This document shows positions 21,234 to 29,642 of a stretch of DNA of 64,000 bases, in pieces. Position 1 is the stretch's first letter; every line of letters begins with the position of its first letter. The translations under genes were made by a program, and so were the position numbers. The notes beneath the pieces were generated by a model that was given only the letters and a program-made list of their open reading frames with translations, had not been told where the DNA came from and made no database searches. The DNA is from Streptomyces sp. NBC_00513 (GTDB lineage Bacteria > Actinomycetota > Actinomycetes > Streptomycetales > Streptomycetaceae). The stretch is taken from positions 7,192,001 to 7,256,000 of the forward strand of contig NZ_CP107845.1 of assembly GCF_041431415.1 (NCBI RefSeq), read 5' to 3'.

Positions 21234-22772
21234 ATGGCGCAAGAACATTCCCCACCCGCAGCCTCCTCATTCGAGGCAGGGATAAGCTGGACACTCCCCG
21301 CGATCGTGGTCGTGGCCGCGACCTGCCTGGTCGGCGCGCTGGTCTCCGCCTCGGGGTCCGCCCCCGTCGTGTGGATCGCGATCGGCGGCGCCTGCACGGT
21401 CGCGGCGGTCGCCGAAGCGGCGCTCCGCGGCCGGTCCGCGACCGCCCACCGCGCACAGGTCGCGGAACTCCTCACCGCCCTGCGGCGCCAGGAGGCCGAG
21501 ACGATCCACCTCGCCGACGTACTGCTGCCCGAGGTGATCGACCGGCTGCGCCGGGGCGAGTACCCCGACGACGTGCTGAACTCGCTCGTCGGCAACGCCG
21601 GACACACCTCGCGCTGGAGCGCGGACACCTCCATGACACCGCAGTTCAAGACCGCCCTGCGGACCGTGCTGGCCCGAGTGGTCGACGCCGTGGACGCCGA
21701 GGAGAACCTCCGCGAGTCGGCGCAGCGCGCCTTCGTGAACATCGCCCGCCGCGTGCAGGCCATCGTTCACCAACAGGCCCAGGAAATGCGCGAGATGGAG
21801 GACCGGCACGGCAGCGACCCCGACGTGTTCGGCGACCTGCTCCGACTCGACCACGGCACCGCCCTGGTCGGTCGACTCGCCGACTCGATCTCCGTCCTCG
21901 GCGGGGCCCGCCCCGGCCGCCAGTGGAGCCGGGCCGTCCCGCTCTACAGCGTCCTGCGCGGAGCGATGTCCCGCATCATCGACTACCAGCGCGTCGAACT
22001 CCACTCGGTCTCCGAGGTCGCGGTCGTCGGCCCCGCCGTCGAACCGCTGATCCACGCCCTGGCCGAACTGCTCGACAACGCCACCCGGTACTCGCCCCCC
22101 CACACCCGGGTGCACCTGACCGCCGTCGAGGTGCAGTCGGGCATCGCCGTCGAGATCGAGGACGGCGGGGTGAACATGAGCGAGGAGGCCCGCAAGCGGG
22201 CCGAACGGATGCTCGCCCAGGCCCAGACCGGCATCGACCTCAACGACCTCGGCGAGACGCCGCGCCTGGGCCTCGCGGTCGTCGGCCGACTCGCGCAGGC
22301 CTACGGGTTCCAGATCTCCCTGCGGTCCTCGGCCTACGGCGGGGTGCGCGCGGTACTCATCGTTCCCCAGGACCTCATCACCACGACGTCGGCCGCGACC
22401 GGGCTCGCCCACGGCATCGGCGCGTCCTCCGGTCCGCGGGCCGTCGCCCCCAGCCCCCGACAGCACCCCGTGGACCACCTCTCGGCGCAGACCTCCGCGC
22501 CGCTGCCGCCGGCCGCGGCCCGCCCGGTGCCCCCGGCCCGCCCCGGCCGCGGCGACGACACCGTTCCCGTCACCGAGCGCACCCCCACCGGCCTGCCCCA
22601 GCGGCGGCGCAAGGACCGGGAGGTCGCGCCCGACGCGCCGTACGGGTTCTCCTCGCGGACCCCGACGGAAGAGGCGGCGCCCGGCATGTGGCTGGAGGCA
22701 TTCCACAACGGTCTGTCCGGCACGTCAGGCGGCGAGGACGATGGCCCGGGCCCAGCGAACAAAGGGACGTAA
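21234..22772 (+). CDS. cvnA: Conservon sensor-like ATPase CvnA
   Basis: About 512 residues. Two membrane helices near residues 18-60 are followed by a dimerisation-like helical region and a GHKL ATPase domain with the N-box ELLDNATRYSPPHTRV and EIEDGGVNMS. The C-terminal 120 residues are Pro-rich and disordered. This is the histidine-kinase-like first protein of Streptomyces conservons, which are thought to act as membrane signalling complexes. Spacing to cvnB is 3 bases. GAGGAAC precedes the TTG/ATG pair; ATG is used. Confidence 0.93.
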   Translation: MAQEHSPPAASSFEAGISWTLPAIVVVAATCLVGALVSASGSAPVVWIAIGGACTVAAVAEAALRGRSATAHRAQVAELLTALRRQEAETIHLADVLLPEVIDRLRRGEYPDDVLNSLVGNAGHTSRWSADTSMTPQFKTALRTVLARVVDAVDAEENLRESAQRAFVNIARRVQAIVHQQAQEMREMEDRHGSDPDVFGDLLRLDHGTALVGRLADSISVLGGARPGRQWSRAVPLYSVLRGAMSRIIDYQRVELHSVSEVAVVGPAVEPLIHALAELLDNATRYSPPHTRVHLTAVEVQSGIAVEIEDGGVNMSEEARKRAERMLAQAQTGIDLNDLGETPRLGLAVVGRLAQAYGFQISLRSSAYGGVRAVLIVPQDLITTTSAATGLAHGIGASSGPRAVAPSPRQHPVDHLSAQTSAPLPPAAARPVPPARPGRGDDTVPVTERTPTGLPQRRRKDREVAPDAPYGFSSRTPTEEAAPGMWLEAFHNGLSGTSGGEDDGPGPANKGT

Positions 22773-22775
22773 GCA

Positions 22776-23186
22776 GTGATGCAACAGCGAGTCAGCAGCC
22801 TGGACTGGATGCTCAAGGATCTGGCCTCCGGAGTCCCACAGACACGTCACGTGATCGTGCTGTCCGCGGACGGCCTGTGCGTGGCCCAGTACGGGGCCGA
22901 GATCGACACGGCGGACCGGCTGGCGGCCGCGTGCGCGGGCCTGCAGAGCCTGGCCGGCGCCGTCGCCTCCGAACTGCCCCGCTCCGGAGGGCGGATGAGG
23001 CTGGTCGTCATCGAGATGGACGGCGGCTTCTTCTACCTGATGGCCGCCGGTTCCGGCTCCTACCTGGCGGTACTGGCGGACGAGGGTGTCGACGCCGGCT
23101 TGATGGGCGCGCAGATGCGCGACCTGGTGAGCCGGATTGGAGAACACCTGAGCACCCCGCCTCGACACGACGGGCACACCGCGTGA
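22776..23186 (+). CDS. cvnB: Conservon Roadblock/LC7-domain protein CvnB
   Basis: A 136-residue single Roadblock/LC7 domain protein (SLDWMLKDLASGVPQTRHVIVLSADGLCVA at the N-terminus, then RMRLVVIEMDGGFFYLMAAGSGSYLAVLA). Such proteins partner small GTPases, here CvnD. GTG 22776 is directly followed by ATG 22779, so either may initiate. Its stop overlaps the cvnC start as GTGA. Confidence 0.94.
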   Translation: MMQQRVSSLDWMLKDLASGVPQTRHVIVLSADGLCVAQYGAEIDTADRLAAACAGLQSLAGAVASELPRSGGRMRLVVIEMDGGFFYLMAAGSGSYLAVLADEGVDAGLMGAQMRDLVSRIGEHLSTPPRHDGHTA

Positions 23187-23542
23187 GCGAGCCCCCCGGA
23201 GGCTGGGAGGAGGACAGTCCCGAGCGGCTGTACGTCATCACCGGTGGCCGCAGCGGATCGTCCACCTCCACTCGCCTCGACCTCGTCACGCTGGTGGTCG
23301 CGAAGGCGGGCGCGCGCCCGGAGATGCAGCCCGAGTACGCGTCGATCCTGCGGATGTGCCAGGCGCCGCTGTCGGTGGCCGAGATCTCGGCCTACGTCGG
23401 CCTGCCCGTGAGCGTGGTCACCGTCCTGATCGGCGATCTCCTGGCGGGCAAACAGGTCCAGGTGCGCCCGCCCGTGCCCGTCGCCAAACTTCCCGACATC
23501 GCTCTGATCGAGGCCGTGATCGATGGACTACAGAAACTCTGA
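23183..23542 (+). CDS. cvnC: Conservon DUF742 protein CvnC
   Basis: A 119-residue protein of the DUF742 family with a predicted winged-helix-like fold; VSEPPGGWEEDSPERLYVITGGRS is the characteristic start, and the C-terminus VAKLPDIALIEAVIDGLQKL is typical. The GTG start overlaps the cvnB stop, and the 3' end overlaps cvnD by 20 bases, so the three are tightly coupled. Confidence 0.93.
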   Translation: MSEPPGGWEEDSPERLYVITGGRSGSSTSTRLDLVTLVVAKAGARPEMQPEYASILRMCQAPLSVAEISAYVGLPVSVVTVLIGDLLAGKQVQVRPPVPVAKLPDIALIEAVIDGLQKL

Positions 23543-24149
23543 CCTGCCGGTCGTCGCCGGACCCCGGCACGAGGACATACTCCCGCAGTCGACGGCCACC
23601 GCCGTCAAGATCGTCGTCGTCGGAGGCTTCGGCGTGGGCAAGACGACCATGGTCGGCGCGGTCAGTGAGATCAGGCCGCTGACCACCGAGGAGACGATGA
23701 CCAAGGCGGGCATCGGCGTGGACGACACGCGCGGGGTGGGCCGCAAGACCACCACGACCGTCGCCATGGACTTCGGCCGGATCAGCATCAACGACGAACT
23801 CGTGCTCTACCTGTTCGGCACCCCGGGACAGGAGCGCTTCTGGTTCCTGTGGCGGGGACTGTTCGAGGGCGCGCTCGGCGCCGTCGTCCTCCTCGACACC
23901 CGCAGGCTGGAGATCAGCTTCGACGTGATCGGTCGGCTGGAGGAGCGCGGTGTGCCCTTCGTCGTCGCGGTGAACTCCTTCCCGGACGCGCCCGAGCACC
24001 CGCTCGAAGAACTCCGCCAAGCCCTGGACCTGCCCCCCACGGTCCCCATCCTCGTCTGCGACGCCAGGCGCCGGGGCTCGGCCCGCGACGTCCTGCTGAC
24101 CCTCATGCGCTACCTGCACTCCCAGGCAGCAACCACGGAGGCACTGTGA
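23523..24149 (+). CDS. cvnD: Conservon GTPase CvnD
   Basis: A 208-residue small GTP-binding protein with the P-loop GGFGVGKTT (about residues 34-42), the switch II motif FGTPGQERF and the NSF variant of the NKxD base-recognition site. It is the signalling GTPase of the conservon and probably cycles on the CvnA/B/C complex. Its stop overlaps the cvnE GTG (GTGA). Confidence 0.94.
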   Translation: MDYRNSDLPVVAGPRHEDILPQSTATAVKIVVVGGFGVGKTTMVGAVSEIRPLTTEETMTKAGIGVDDTRGVGRKTTTTVAMDFGRISINDELVLYLFGTPGQERFWFLWRGLFEGALGAVVLLDTRRLEISFDVIGRLEERGVPFVVAVNSFPDAPEHPLEELRQALDLPPTVPILVCDARRRGSARDVLLTLMRYLHSQAATTEAL

Positions 24150-25564
24150 GTACCAACCCCACCCCGCCACCCGGGTGCCCCGCGCACGCCGCGGCGACCC
24201 CCGGCGGGCTGCACCGGCTCGACGGACCCGAGGCGGCGTCGGACCCGGCGGGTCTGTACGAGAAGCTCCGCGCGGAACACGGCCCGGTCGCCCCGGTCCT
24301 CGTCCAGGGCGAGCTGCGGGCCTGGCTCGTCCTCGGCCACCGCGAGAACCTCGACGTGGCCCGCACCCCCTCCCGCTTCGCCCGCGACCCGCGGGGCTGG
24401 CGCGACATGCGGGAGGGCAGGGTGCCGGCCGACACCCCGCTGGGCCCGATGGTCGCCTGGGTACCGGTGTGCAACTTCACCGACGGTCCCGTCCACGAAC
24501 GGCTGCGCGGCGCCGTCGTGGAGTCCCTGCTGCGCTTCGACAGACGAGGCATTCGCCGCCACGTCACCCGCTTCGCCAACCAGCTGATCGACCGGATCGC
24601 GGCCGACGGACGCGCCGACCTGGTCGCCGCCTTCTCGGACCAACTCCCCATGCTCGTCATGACCCAGCTCGTCGGCGCACCCGACGAGCACGGCCCCCGC
24701 CTGGTCAAGGCGGCCCGCGACATGCTGCAAGGGACCGAGACGGCCCTGGAGAGCGACCGGTACGTCACCGCGACCCTGGAACAACTGGTCCACGCCCGCA
24801 AATCGGTGCCCGCCCGCGACCTGGCCTCCTGGCTGCTGGAGCATCCGGCGGACCTCACCGACACGGAAGTGCTCATGCACCTGCGCGTCGTGCTGATCGC
24901 GGCGTACGAGACGACCGCCAACCTCATCGCGAACACCCTGCGGACGGTCCTGACCGACCGGCGTTTCCGCGCCAGCCTCTCCGGCGGCCACATGACCCTG
25001 CCCGACGCGCTCGAACAGGTCCTGTGGGACGACCCGCCGATCAACACCATCATCGGGCGGTGGGCCACCGGGGACACCCAACTCGGGGGCCGTGACATCA
25101 AGGCCGGCGACATGCTGCTGCTCGGCCTGTCGGCGGGCAACGCCGATCCGCAGATCCGGCCGGACCCCGACGCGTCCGTACACGGCAACCGTTCACACCT
25201 CGCCTTCAGCAGCGGCCCCCACGAATGCCCCGGCCAGGACATCGGCCGAGCCATCGCGGACACCGGCATCGAAGTGCTGCTCAGTCGACTCCCAGACCTG
25301 CAACTGGGCGTACCGGAGAGTGAGTTGCGCTGGCGCGGCACACTCATGTCCCGGCATCTGCTGGCCCTGCCGGTACGGTTCACGCCGCGCCCACTGGAGG
25401 ACGGCTCGGCGTCGAACGGCCAACGCCCCTTCCCGGAGCGGGCCGTCGGACACCCGCCGCACGCCCCCTCCGCGCCCGTCCCGCCGCGGCCTGCGGCCAT
25501 GCCCGCGACCTCCGCCACCCATCGCAGGCCGAGTTGGTGGCGACGACTGCTCGGACTCGACTGA
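24146..25564 (+). CDS. cvnE: Conservon cytochrome P450 CvnE (CYP157-like, no ExxR)
   Basis: About 472 residues. The haem ligand is Cys361 in FSSGPHECPGQDIG. The I-helix segment reads AAYETTANL. The K-helix ExxR motif is replaced by EQVLW (before DDPPIN), matching the CYP157 family of Streptomyces conservons, whose members are known to lack ExxR. A Pro-rich, basic tail of about 60 residues follows the P450 fold. The start overlaps cvnD. The physiological substrate is unknown; loss of ExxR may mean a structural or specialised role. Confidence 0.92.
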   Translation: MSTNPTPPPGCPAHAAATPGGLHRLDGPEAASDPAGLYEKLRAEHGPVAPVLVQGELRAWLVLGHRENLDVARTPSRFARDPRGWRDMREGRVPADTPLGPMVAWVPVCNFTDGPVHERLRGAVVESLLRFDRRGIRRHVTRFANQLIDRIAADGRADLVAAFSDQLPMLVMTQLVGAPDEHGPRLVKAARDMLQGTETALESDRYVTATLEQLVHARKSVPARDLASWLLEHPADLTDTEVLMHLRVVLIAAYETTANLIANTLRTVLTDRRFRASLSGGHMTLPDALEQVLWDDPPINTIIGRWATGDTQLGGRDIKAGDMLLLGLSAGNADPQIRPDPDASVHGNRSHLAFSSGPHECPGQDIGRAIADTGIEVLLSRLPDLQLGVPESELRWRGTLMSRHLLALPVRFTPRPLEDGSASNGQRPFPERAVGHPPHAPSAPVPPRPAAMPATSATHRRPSWWRRLLGLD

Positions 25565-25585
25565 GCACCGTCCGACCCGTCCGCC

Positions 25586-25619
25586 CCGGGGCCCGCGCCA
25601 CGAACGGCGCGGGCCCCGG
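25586..25619. terminator. Bidirectional terminator between cvnE and terpene synthase
   Basis: A perfect 14-bp GC-rich stem (25586-25599 with 25606-25619) and 6-base loop lie between two convergent genes and could end both transcripts. Confidence 0.75.
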
Positions 25620-25649
25620 AGTGTCGCCACCGGGGTGCGGGTGGCCTTC

Positions 25650-26747
25650 TCACCCGTCCAGCAGGTCCCACCACCAGGCGAGGGCCGGCAGCGGTGGTGC
25701 CTCCGTCCGGTCGTCGCTCGGCACGTCGCCGTACCGGATGTCGAACCGCGCCCCGTCGACGGGCAGTTCGTTGCGGTTGCGCGGGCAGGCGTAGCGCGGC
25801 GCCCGGTCCTGCCACGCGAGGCAGCCCGCGATGTAGTGGCCCATCCCCTCCAGGTGGCGGGCGAGCTGTTCGTCCGCGTCGCGGGCCACCTGCTCCCGCA
25901 GCCTCAGGAAGAGGCCCATCACCCGGTCCCGGAGGGCCACCGCCACCGGCACCGCCTGCGCCGGTGTCAGGCCCTCCTGGTGGGCGATCACGTTGATGAG
26001 GTTCACCTCCCGCGGCTCCACGTGGTCGTCCTTGTCGTACGAGAACAGGTCGTTGTCGGCGCTGACGACGAATCCCGCGGCGTCCGTCAGCGCCCGCACC
26101 GCGGGCGCGTACAACACGTCGGGCGCCGGCCGGACACGGTTGGCCACGTCGGCCCAGGTGAGCGAGAAGCGGGTGCCGTTCGCGAGGGTTCCCATGGCCG
26201 CGAAGTCCGCCAGGCCGGGTATCAGTCCCCGCTCGGCGTTCGCCGCCTCCCAGGCCGCCCCGAGCAGCCAGTCACGCGTCCCCTCGGTGAACCGGCGCAG
26301 TTCGAACGGGGTGAGCAGCGCGTGCGTGCGCGTCACGAGGTCTTCGAGGGCGCGGGTCATCGGCCCGTCGGGCAGGAGGCCGGCCCCCGGTGTCTCGATG
26401 GTCCGCAGCAGCCGCGCGCCGTGATCGGTGACGGCCGCCGTACGGACGTCGTCCGCCCCCGAGTCCTGCCAGTCGTCGACGGCGTTGGCCCAGTAGTTCC
26501 ACTCGATGAACAGCAGCAGGGCCGTGTCGTCCCCGTGCGGGACGATGCGGGACGAGAAGTCGGCGCTGTGCGTGGCCAGGCTCCAGGCCCGTTCGACGGG
26601 ATCGGAGTGGATCCCGTGGGAGTCGAGCCAGTCGACGGCCAGGGCCTCCAGTTCCTTGGCCCGGGGGTGGACCAGTCCGGTGGCGAGGGGGCAGTAGAAC
26701 GCCGGCAGCGGCCTGCCGATCCGGGAAGGGCGATCGATGGACGTCAC
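25650..26747 (-). CDS. Class I terpene synthase
   Basis: A 365-residue terpene cyclase. The metal-binding motifs are intact: DDWQD at residues 91-95 and the NSE triad in NDLFSYDKD (Asn232, Ser236, Asp240). The N-terminus (LPAFYCPLATGLVHP) and the C-terminus (DRVMGLFLRLREQVA, then WWWDLL) recall bacterial sesquiterpene synthases of the selinadiene type. The GTG start follows GAGGACC, only 5 bases after the methyltransferase stop, so the two are coupled. The adjoining methyltransferase suggests the substrate may be a C-methylated prenyl diphosphate. Product not predictable by eye. Confidence 0.9.
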   Translation of the reverse strand: MTSIDRPSRIGRPLPAFYCPLATGLVHPRAKELEALAVDWLDSHGIHSDPVERAWSLATHSADFSSRIVPHGDDTALLLFIEWNYWANAVDDWQDSGADDVRTAAVTDHGARLLRTIETPGAGLLPDGPMTRALEDLVTRTHALLTPFELRRFTEGTRDWLLGAAWEAANAERGLIPGLADFAAMGTLANGTRFSLTWADVANRVRPAPDVLYAPAVRALTDAAGFVVSADNDLFSYDKDDHVEPREVNLINVIAHQEGLTPAQAVPVAVALRDRVMGLFLRLREQVARDADEQLARHLEGMGHYIAGCLAWQDRAPRYACPRNRNELPVDGARFDIRYGDVPSDDRTEAPPLPALAWWWDLLDG

Positions 26748-26752
26748 GGTCC

Positions 26753-27658
26753 TCAGCCCCCGTTCCGGAACATCAGCAGCCGGGTCTCGACCGCGTGGTC
26801 GCGCCAGAGCCGGAAGAGTCTGCTGTGCACCACGGTCGACTCCTCCAGTCGCCTGGGGGTCCATGCCGCCGGGGCGCCGCCGGCCCGGACCCGGTCCAGC
26901 TCGCAGGTGTTCCAGGCCATCGACTGTACCCAGAACTCCGCCACCCGGTCGGTGACGTCCTCGTCCCGTTCGAGGGTGAGGCCCGCCGCCGACGCGGCGC
27001 TCACGTACTCCTCGCGCGTCCCGAGCCGGGTCTTGTAGTACTCGTCGAGGAACCCGCGCCACTCGGGCCGGCACACGAAGTGCTCCTGTATGCCGAACCA
27101 GCCGCCCGGCCGAAGCGCTCTCGCGACGACCTCGAAGAGTCGGGAACGGTCCATGTAGCCGCTGCTCTCGTTGGCGTAGGCGGCGTCGTAGGTCCGCACG
27201 GCGTCGTGGGCGTGGATGTCGGCCACGTGGGCGCGGACCCGGTCGCCGACGCCCGCCTGCCGCGCGAAGTGCTCGATGAGCGGTACGTGTTCGGCCGCGA
27301 TGGTGAGACCGGTGACCCTCGTACGGTGGCGTTGCGCCCAGTACAGCGAGCCGCCGCCGAGACCGCAGCCGATGTCGAGGAGAGTGCGGGGGGGTCGTTC
27401 GTAGGCGCCCCAGGAGCGGGCGGCGTGCTCGACTATGTACTCCTGCGCGCCCACGATGCGCTGCTTGATCACGTCCTGCGGGACCGTGGTGTGCGGGTGC
27501 GTGTCGTGTCCGAACATCCCCAAGTGGAAGTGGACACGCGGACCCGGGCCGTACTTGTGGAGGATGTCCGCGGTCTTGCGGCCGTAGTAGAGCCGCACCT
27601 GCTCATCGTCCAGGCCCTGCCCGCTGCCTAAGGGAGAAGTGAATGGTGTAGCGCTCAT
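26753..27658 (-). CDS. SAM-dependent methyltransferase, possible prenyl diphosphate C-methyltransferase
   Basis: A 301-residue class I methyltransferase. The SAM motif is [17 protein letters not shown], followed by [17 protein letters not shown] and ANESSGYM. Similar enzymes methylate GPP or FPP before cyclisation (2-methylisoborneol and sodorifen-type pathways), but the sequence does not match the classical GPP methyltransferase as I remember it, so the substrate is open. Codon 10 is TTA (27629-27631), one of very few in the window, implying bldA dependence. It is the first gene of a two-gene operon with the terpene synthase. Confidence 0.85.
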   Translation of the reverse strand: MSATPFTSPLGSGQGLDDEQVRLYYGRKTADILHKYGPGPRVHFHLGMFGHDTHPHTTVPQDVIKQRIVGAQEYIVEHAARSWGAYERPPRTLLDIGCGLGGGSLYWAQRHRTRVTGLTIAAEHVPLIEHFARQAGVGDRVRAHVADIHAHDAVRTYDAAYANESSGYMDRSRLFEVVARALRPGGWFGIQEHFVCRPEWRGFLDEYYKTRLGTREEYVSAASAAGLTLERDEDVTDRVAEFWVQSMAWNTCELDRVRAGGAPAAWTPRRLEESTVVHSRLFRLWRDHAVETRLLMFRNGG

Positions 27659-27695
27659 GTCTGCCCGCCCCTTCGTGGCGTAGGGCTGCCGAGGG

Positions 27696-27780
27696 GACCG
27701 ACAACTGGTTTCGGTCACCCCGACTGACGGTTGAAGCATGGATCATCGTGGCACTTACCGGCCGTCCCGTCTGCACACAA
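27696..27780 (-). promoter_or_regulatory. Candidate promoter and inverted repeat for methyltransferase-terpene synthase operon
   Basis: On the minus strand TTGTGT (27775-27780) and TAAGTG (27752-27757) are 17 bases apart. Downstream in the leader is an imperfect 21-bp dyad with arms GACCGA (27696-27701) and TCGGTC (27711-27716). Either could serve regulation; both are weak. Confidence 0.3.
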
Positions 27781-28016
27781 GAGCGCTTTGAATCACGGGA
27801 GTTGGTGACGAAATGATTCTGCACGCGCCTGAACCGCCCCGACCTCGTACGTGACGGGTCGGGGTGGTGGGGCGGACACGTGGTGGTGTGACGCGAGTCT
27901 GTCCGAACGTGAACGCGAAACCCCGGATCCAGGGGGCCGGGCGGGCGTCGAACCCGTGTCCCGTGGGGCTGTCGTTCGCCGCCGGGGCGGTCGGGGGCGG
28001 TGAGGCCGTGGACCGC

Positions 28017-28044
28017 CCCTTCCCGGGTGGCGAGCCGGGAAGGG
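28017..28044. terminator. Hairpin in the gap 27781-28168
   Basis: A perfect 10-bp stem (28017-28026 with 28035-28044) and 8-base loop, lying downstream of the Mop gene on the minus strand, which it may terminate. Nothing else is supported in this stretch. Confidence 0.5.
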
Positions 28045-28168
28045 ACGCGCGGAGGGCTGTTCGGCACGGTCGTGGCCGGGAACCGGTGGACAGTCGGCCC
28101 GTCCGTGACCAACCCCCGGGGGCGGCTCCGCCACCCGGCGCGCCGCGGGACGCGTACCGGGCGGGTGG

Positions 28169-28588
28169 TCAGGCGGTGGCGAGGGAGACCTCCGTCGACT
28201 TGACGAGGGCGACGACGGAGGCGCCGGCGGTCAGCCCGAGGGCCTCGACGGCGTCCTTGGTGATGGCGGCGGTCAGCTCGCCGCCCTCCACGGTCACCTT
28301 GACGGAGCCCATGGCGCCGCCCGTGGTGACGTCGGTGACGGTTCCCGGGATCTGGTTGCGGATGGAGATGCCCTCGACCGGAGCGGTCGCGAGGGCGACC
28401 TCGGTGGACTTCACGAGGGCCTTGACCGCGGAGCCCTCGGCGAACCCGAGGTCCCGCACCGCGTCGGTGGTGATCGCCGCGGTGATGTCCTGGCCGCCCG
28501 CCAGGCGCACCTTCACGGTCGCCATGGCCTCGCCCGTCGTGATGGAGGTGACGATGCCGGACAACTGGTTGCGGATGCTCAGGCTCAT
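28169..28588 (-). CDS. Tandem Mop (molybdate/tungstate-binding) protein
   Basis: A 139-residue protein made of two TOBE/Mop units: residues 1-68 (SIRNQLSGIVTSITTGEAMATVKVRLAGG) and 74-139 (SIRNQIPGTVTDVTTGGAMGSVKVTVEGG), each ending in ALVKSTEVALATA or a near copy. Such molbindin-like proteins store or buffer molybdate in the cytoplasm. The two halves are clear internal duplicates. GAGG lies upstream of the ATG. No modABC transporter is adjacent. Confidence 0.92.
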   Translation of the reverse strand: MSLSIRNQLSGIVTSITTGEAMATVKVRLAGGQDITAAITTDAVRDLGFAEGSAVKALVKSTEVALATAPVEGISIRNQIPGTVTDVTTGGAMGSVKVTVEGGELTAAITKDAVEALGLTAGASVVALVKSTEVSLATA

Positions 28589-29021
28589 GGGGGAAACGCC
28601 TCACAGGTCTCGGGGGACGGCAGCGCCGTGGGTGGGCCGCGTAGTCGCCGACGCTACTCAAGTACGGGGCGACCGCCGGGGACGGCGGCGCGTCCGCCGG
28701 CCGAACGGCCCTGTCCGGGTGAACGAGGCGGCAGCGCGAGAACCCCGCCCACCTCGTCGAGGCCCGGCGCCCCGCCCGCTGCCGGACGTACCGGGCCCGG
28801 CCCCCGGGCGCCACCGGTGCAGCGTTCGTCAGCCGGCGGGAGTGCGGCCATGATGGGAGGAGAGCCTGAGCGCTCTGACCATGGCCGGTCGGTACGCGAG
28901 AGGGAGATGCGGCGCATGGACGGTGCGGGCGGTCACACGCCGGGGAGCGGAGAACGGGCGTACCGGCGAGTACGCCACTCCGGTCCTGGCCGAGGCTCGT
29001 CAACCCAGACGGGAAAGAACC
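28589..29021. other. 433-base gap between Mop and DUF5709 genes
   Basis: No convincing gene. A 60-codon plus-strand frame (28851-29032) starts with ATGATG and ends inside the DUF5709 start (ATG...TGA overlap), so it could be a small coupled ORF. Its product is Arg/Gly-rich with no recognisable feature and I do not call it. No clear promoter was found. Confidence 0.3.
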
Positions 29022-29552
29022 ATGGTCGATGAAACGAATGGCCAGGGCGACGACGTGTACCAGCCCCAGGACACCGACCAGACGTCCGAGGGACAGCCGG
29101 ACATGGAGAACGCGCTCGAGGAGCCGAACGGCGATCTGGGGCTCGACGAGGGCTACCAGACCGCCGCGGACCGCGCGAGCGTGGTGACGCGCCACGGCAT
29201 CACGGGGCGCGAACAGAGCGAGGGCGAGTCGCTCGACGAACGACTGGCCCAGGAGGTACCCGAGGTCGGCGAGGCGCCGCGCGCGCCGTTCCTCCTCGAC
29301 GAGGACGGAGTCGGTCGGCTGGTCTCCGTGCGGGAGGCGGGCTCGCGTCGGAACACCGACGTACTGGGGTTCGACGCCGGCGACGACGCGGGGGAGGAGT
29401 CCGCCGAGGAGGCGGCCATGCACGTGGTCGGACGCAATGTGGCCGGCGGGACCTCGGAGAGCCGGCACCACATCCTGGCCTGGGAGGATTCTTCGGAGAC
29501 GGAGACGGAGACGGAGACGGAGACCGAGACCGAGACCGAGACCACCCCCTGA
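29022..29552 (+). CDS. DUF5709-family acidic protein
   Basis: About 176 residues, strongly acidic and probably disordered. It shows the family signatures GDDVYQPQDTDQTSE, HGITGREQSEGESLDERLAQEVPEV and AEEAAMHVV. The function of DUF5709 is unknown; it is widespread in Streptomyces. The C-terminus is an (Glu-Thr)8 run encoded by a hexanucleotide repeat. The ATG at 29022 follows GGGAAAG. Confidence 0.85.
   Translation: MVDETNGQGDDVYQPQDTDQTSEGQPDMENALEEPNGDLGLDEGYQTAADRASVVTRHGITGREQSEGESLDERLAQEVPEVGEAPRAPFLLDEDGVGRLVSVREAGSRRNTDVLGFDAGDDAGEESAEEAAMHVVGRNVAGGTSESRHHILAWEDSSETETETETETETETETTP
29496..29543 (+). repeat. Hexanucleotide tandem repeat, 8 copies, at the 3' end of the DUF5709 gene
   Basis: Four copies of GAGACG are followed by four of GAGACC, encoding (Glu-Thr)8 in frame just before the stop. 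Copy-number change would alter tail length without a frameshift. Confidence 0.95.
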
Positions 29553-29554
29553 CT

Positions 29555-29582
29555 CGGCGGGCGCCGGGCCCGGCGCCCGCCG
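29555..29582. terminator. 28-bp perfect palindrome after DUF5709 gene
   Basis: A fully symmetric GC-only palindrome lies 3 bases after the stop codon, between convergent genes. It can fold into a terminator-like stem with a minimal loop. Confidence 0.55.
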
Positions 29583-29642
29583 CGGACGCCGACACGCGGG
29601 GTGCCGGGCCGGCTGCCGCCGGCGGGCACCCCGTGCGCGTCC

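Noticed and set aside
24103..25815. 570-codon minus-strand frame opposite the conservon P450
   Set aside because: Antisense to cvnE, which has an intact haem motif and coupled start; no domain in the mirror frame.
25650..27658. Classical 2-methylisoborneol locus
   Set aside because: The methyltransferase lacks the sequence features I recall for the GPP enzyme, and the usual cyclic-nucleotide-binding regulator gene is absent. The possibility of a different methylated terpenoid is kept as a finding.
28851..29032. Small ORF of 60 codons overlapping the DUF5709 start
   Set aside because: No recognisable sequence, unclear ribosome site, and the overlap can be chance in GC-rich DNA.
29496..29543. 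CRISPR-like or satellite repeat
   Set aside because: The repeats are contiguous hexamers inside a coding frame with no spacers.
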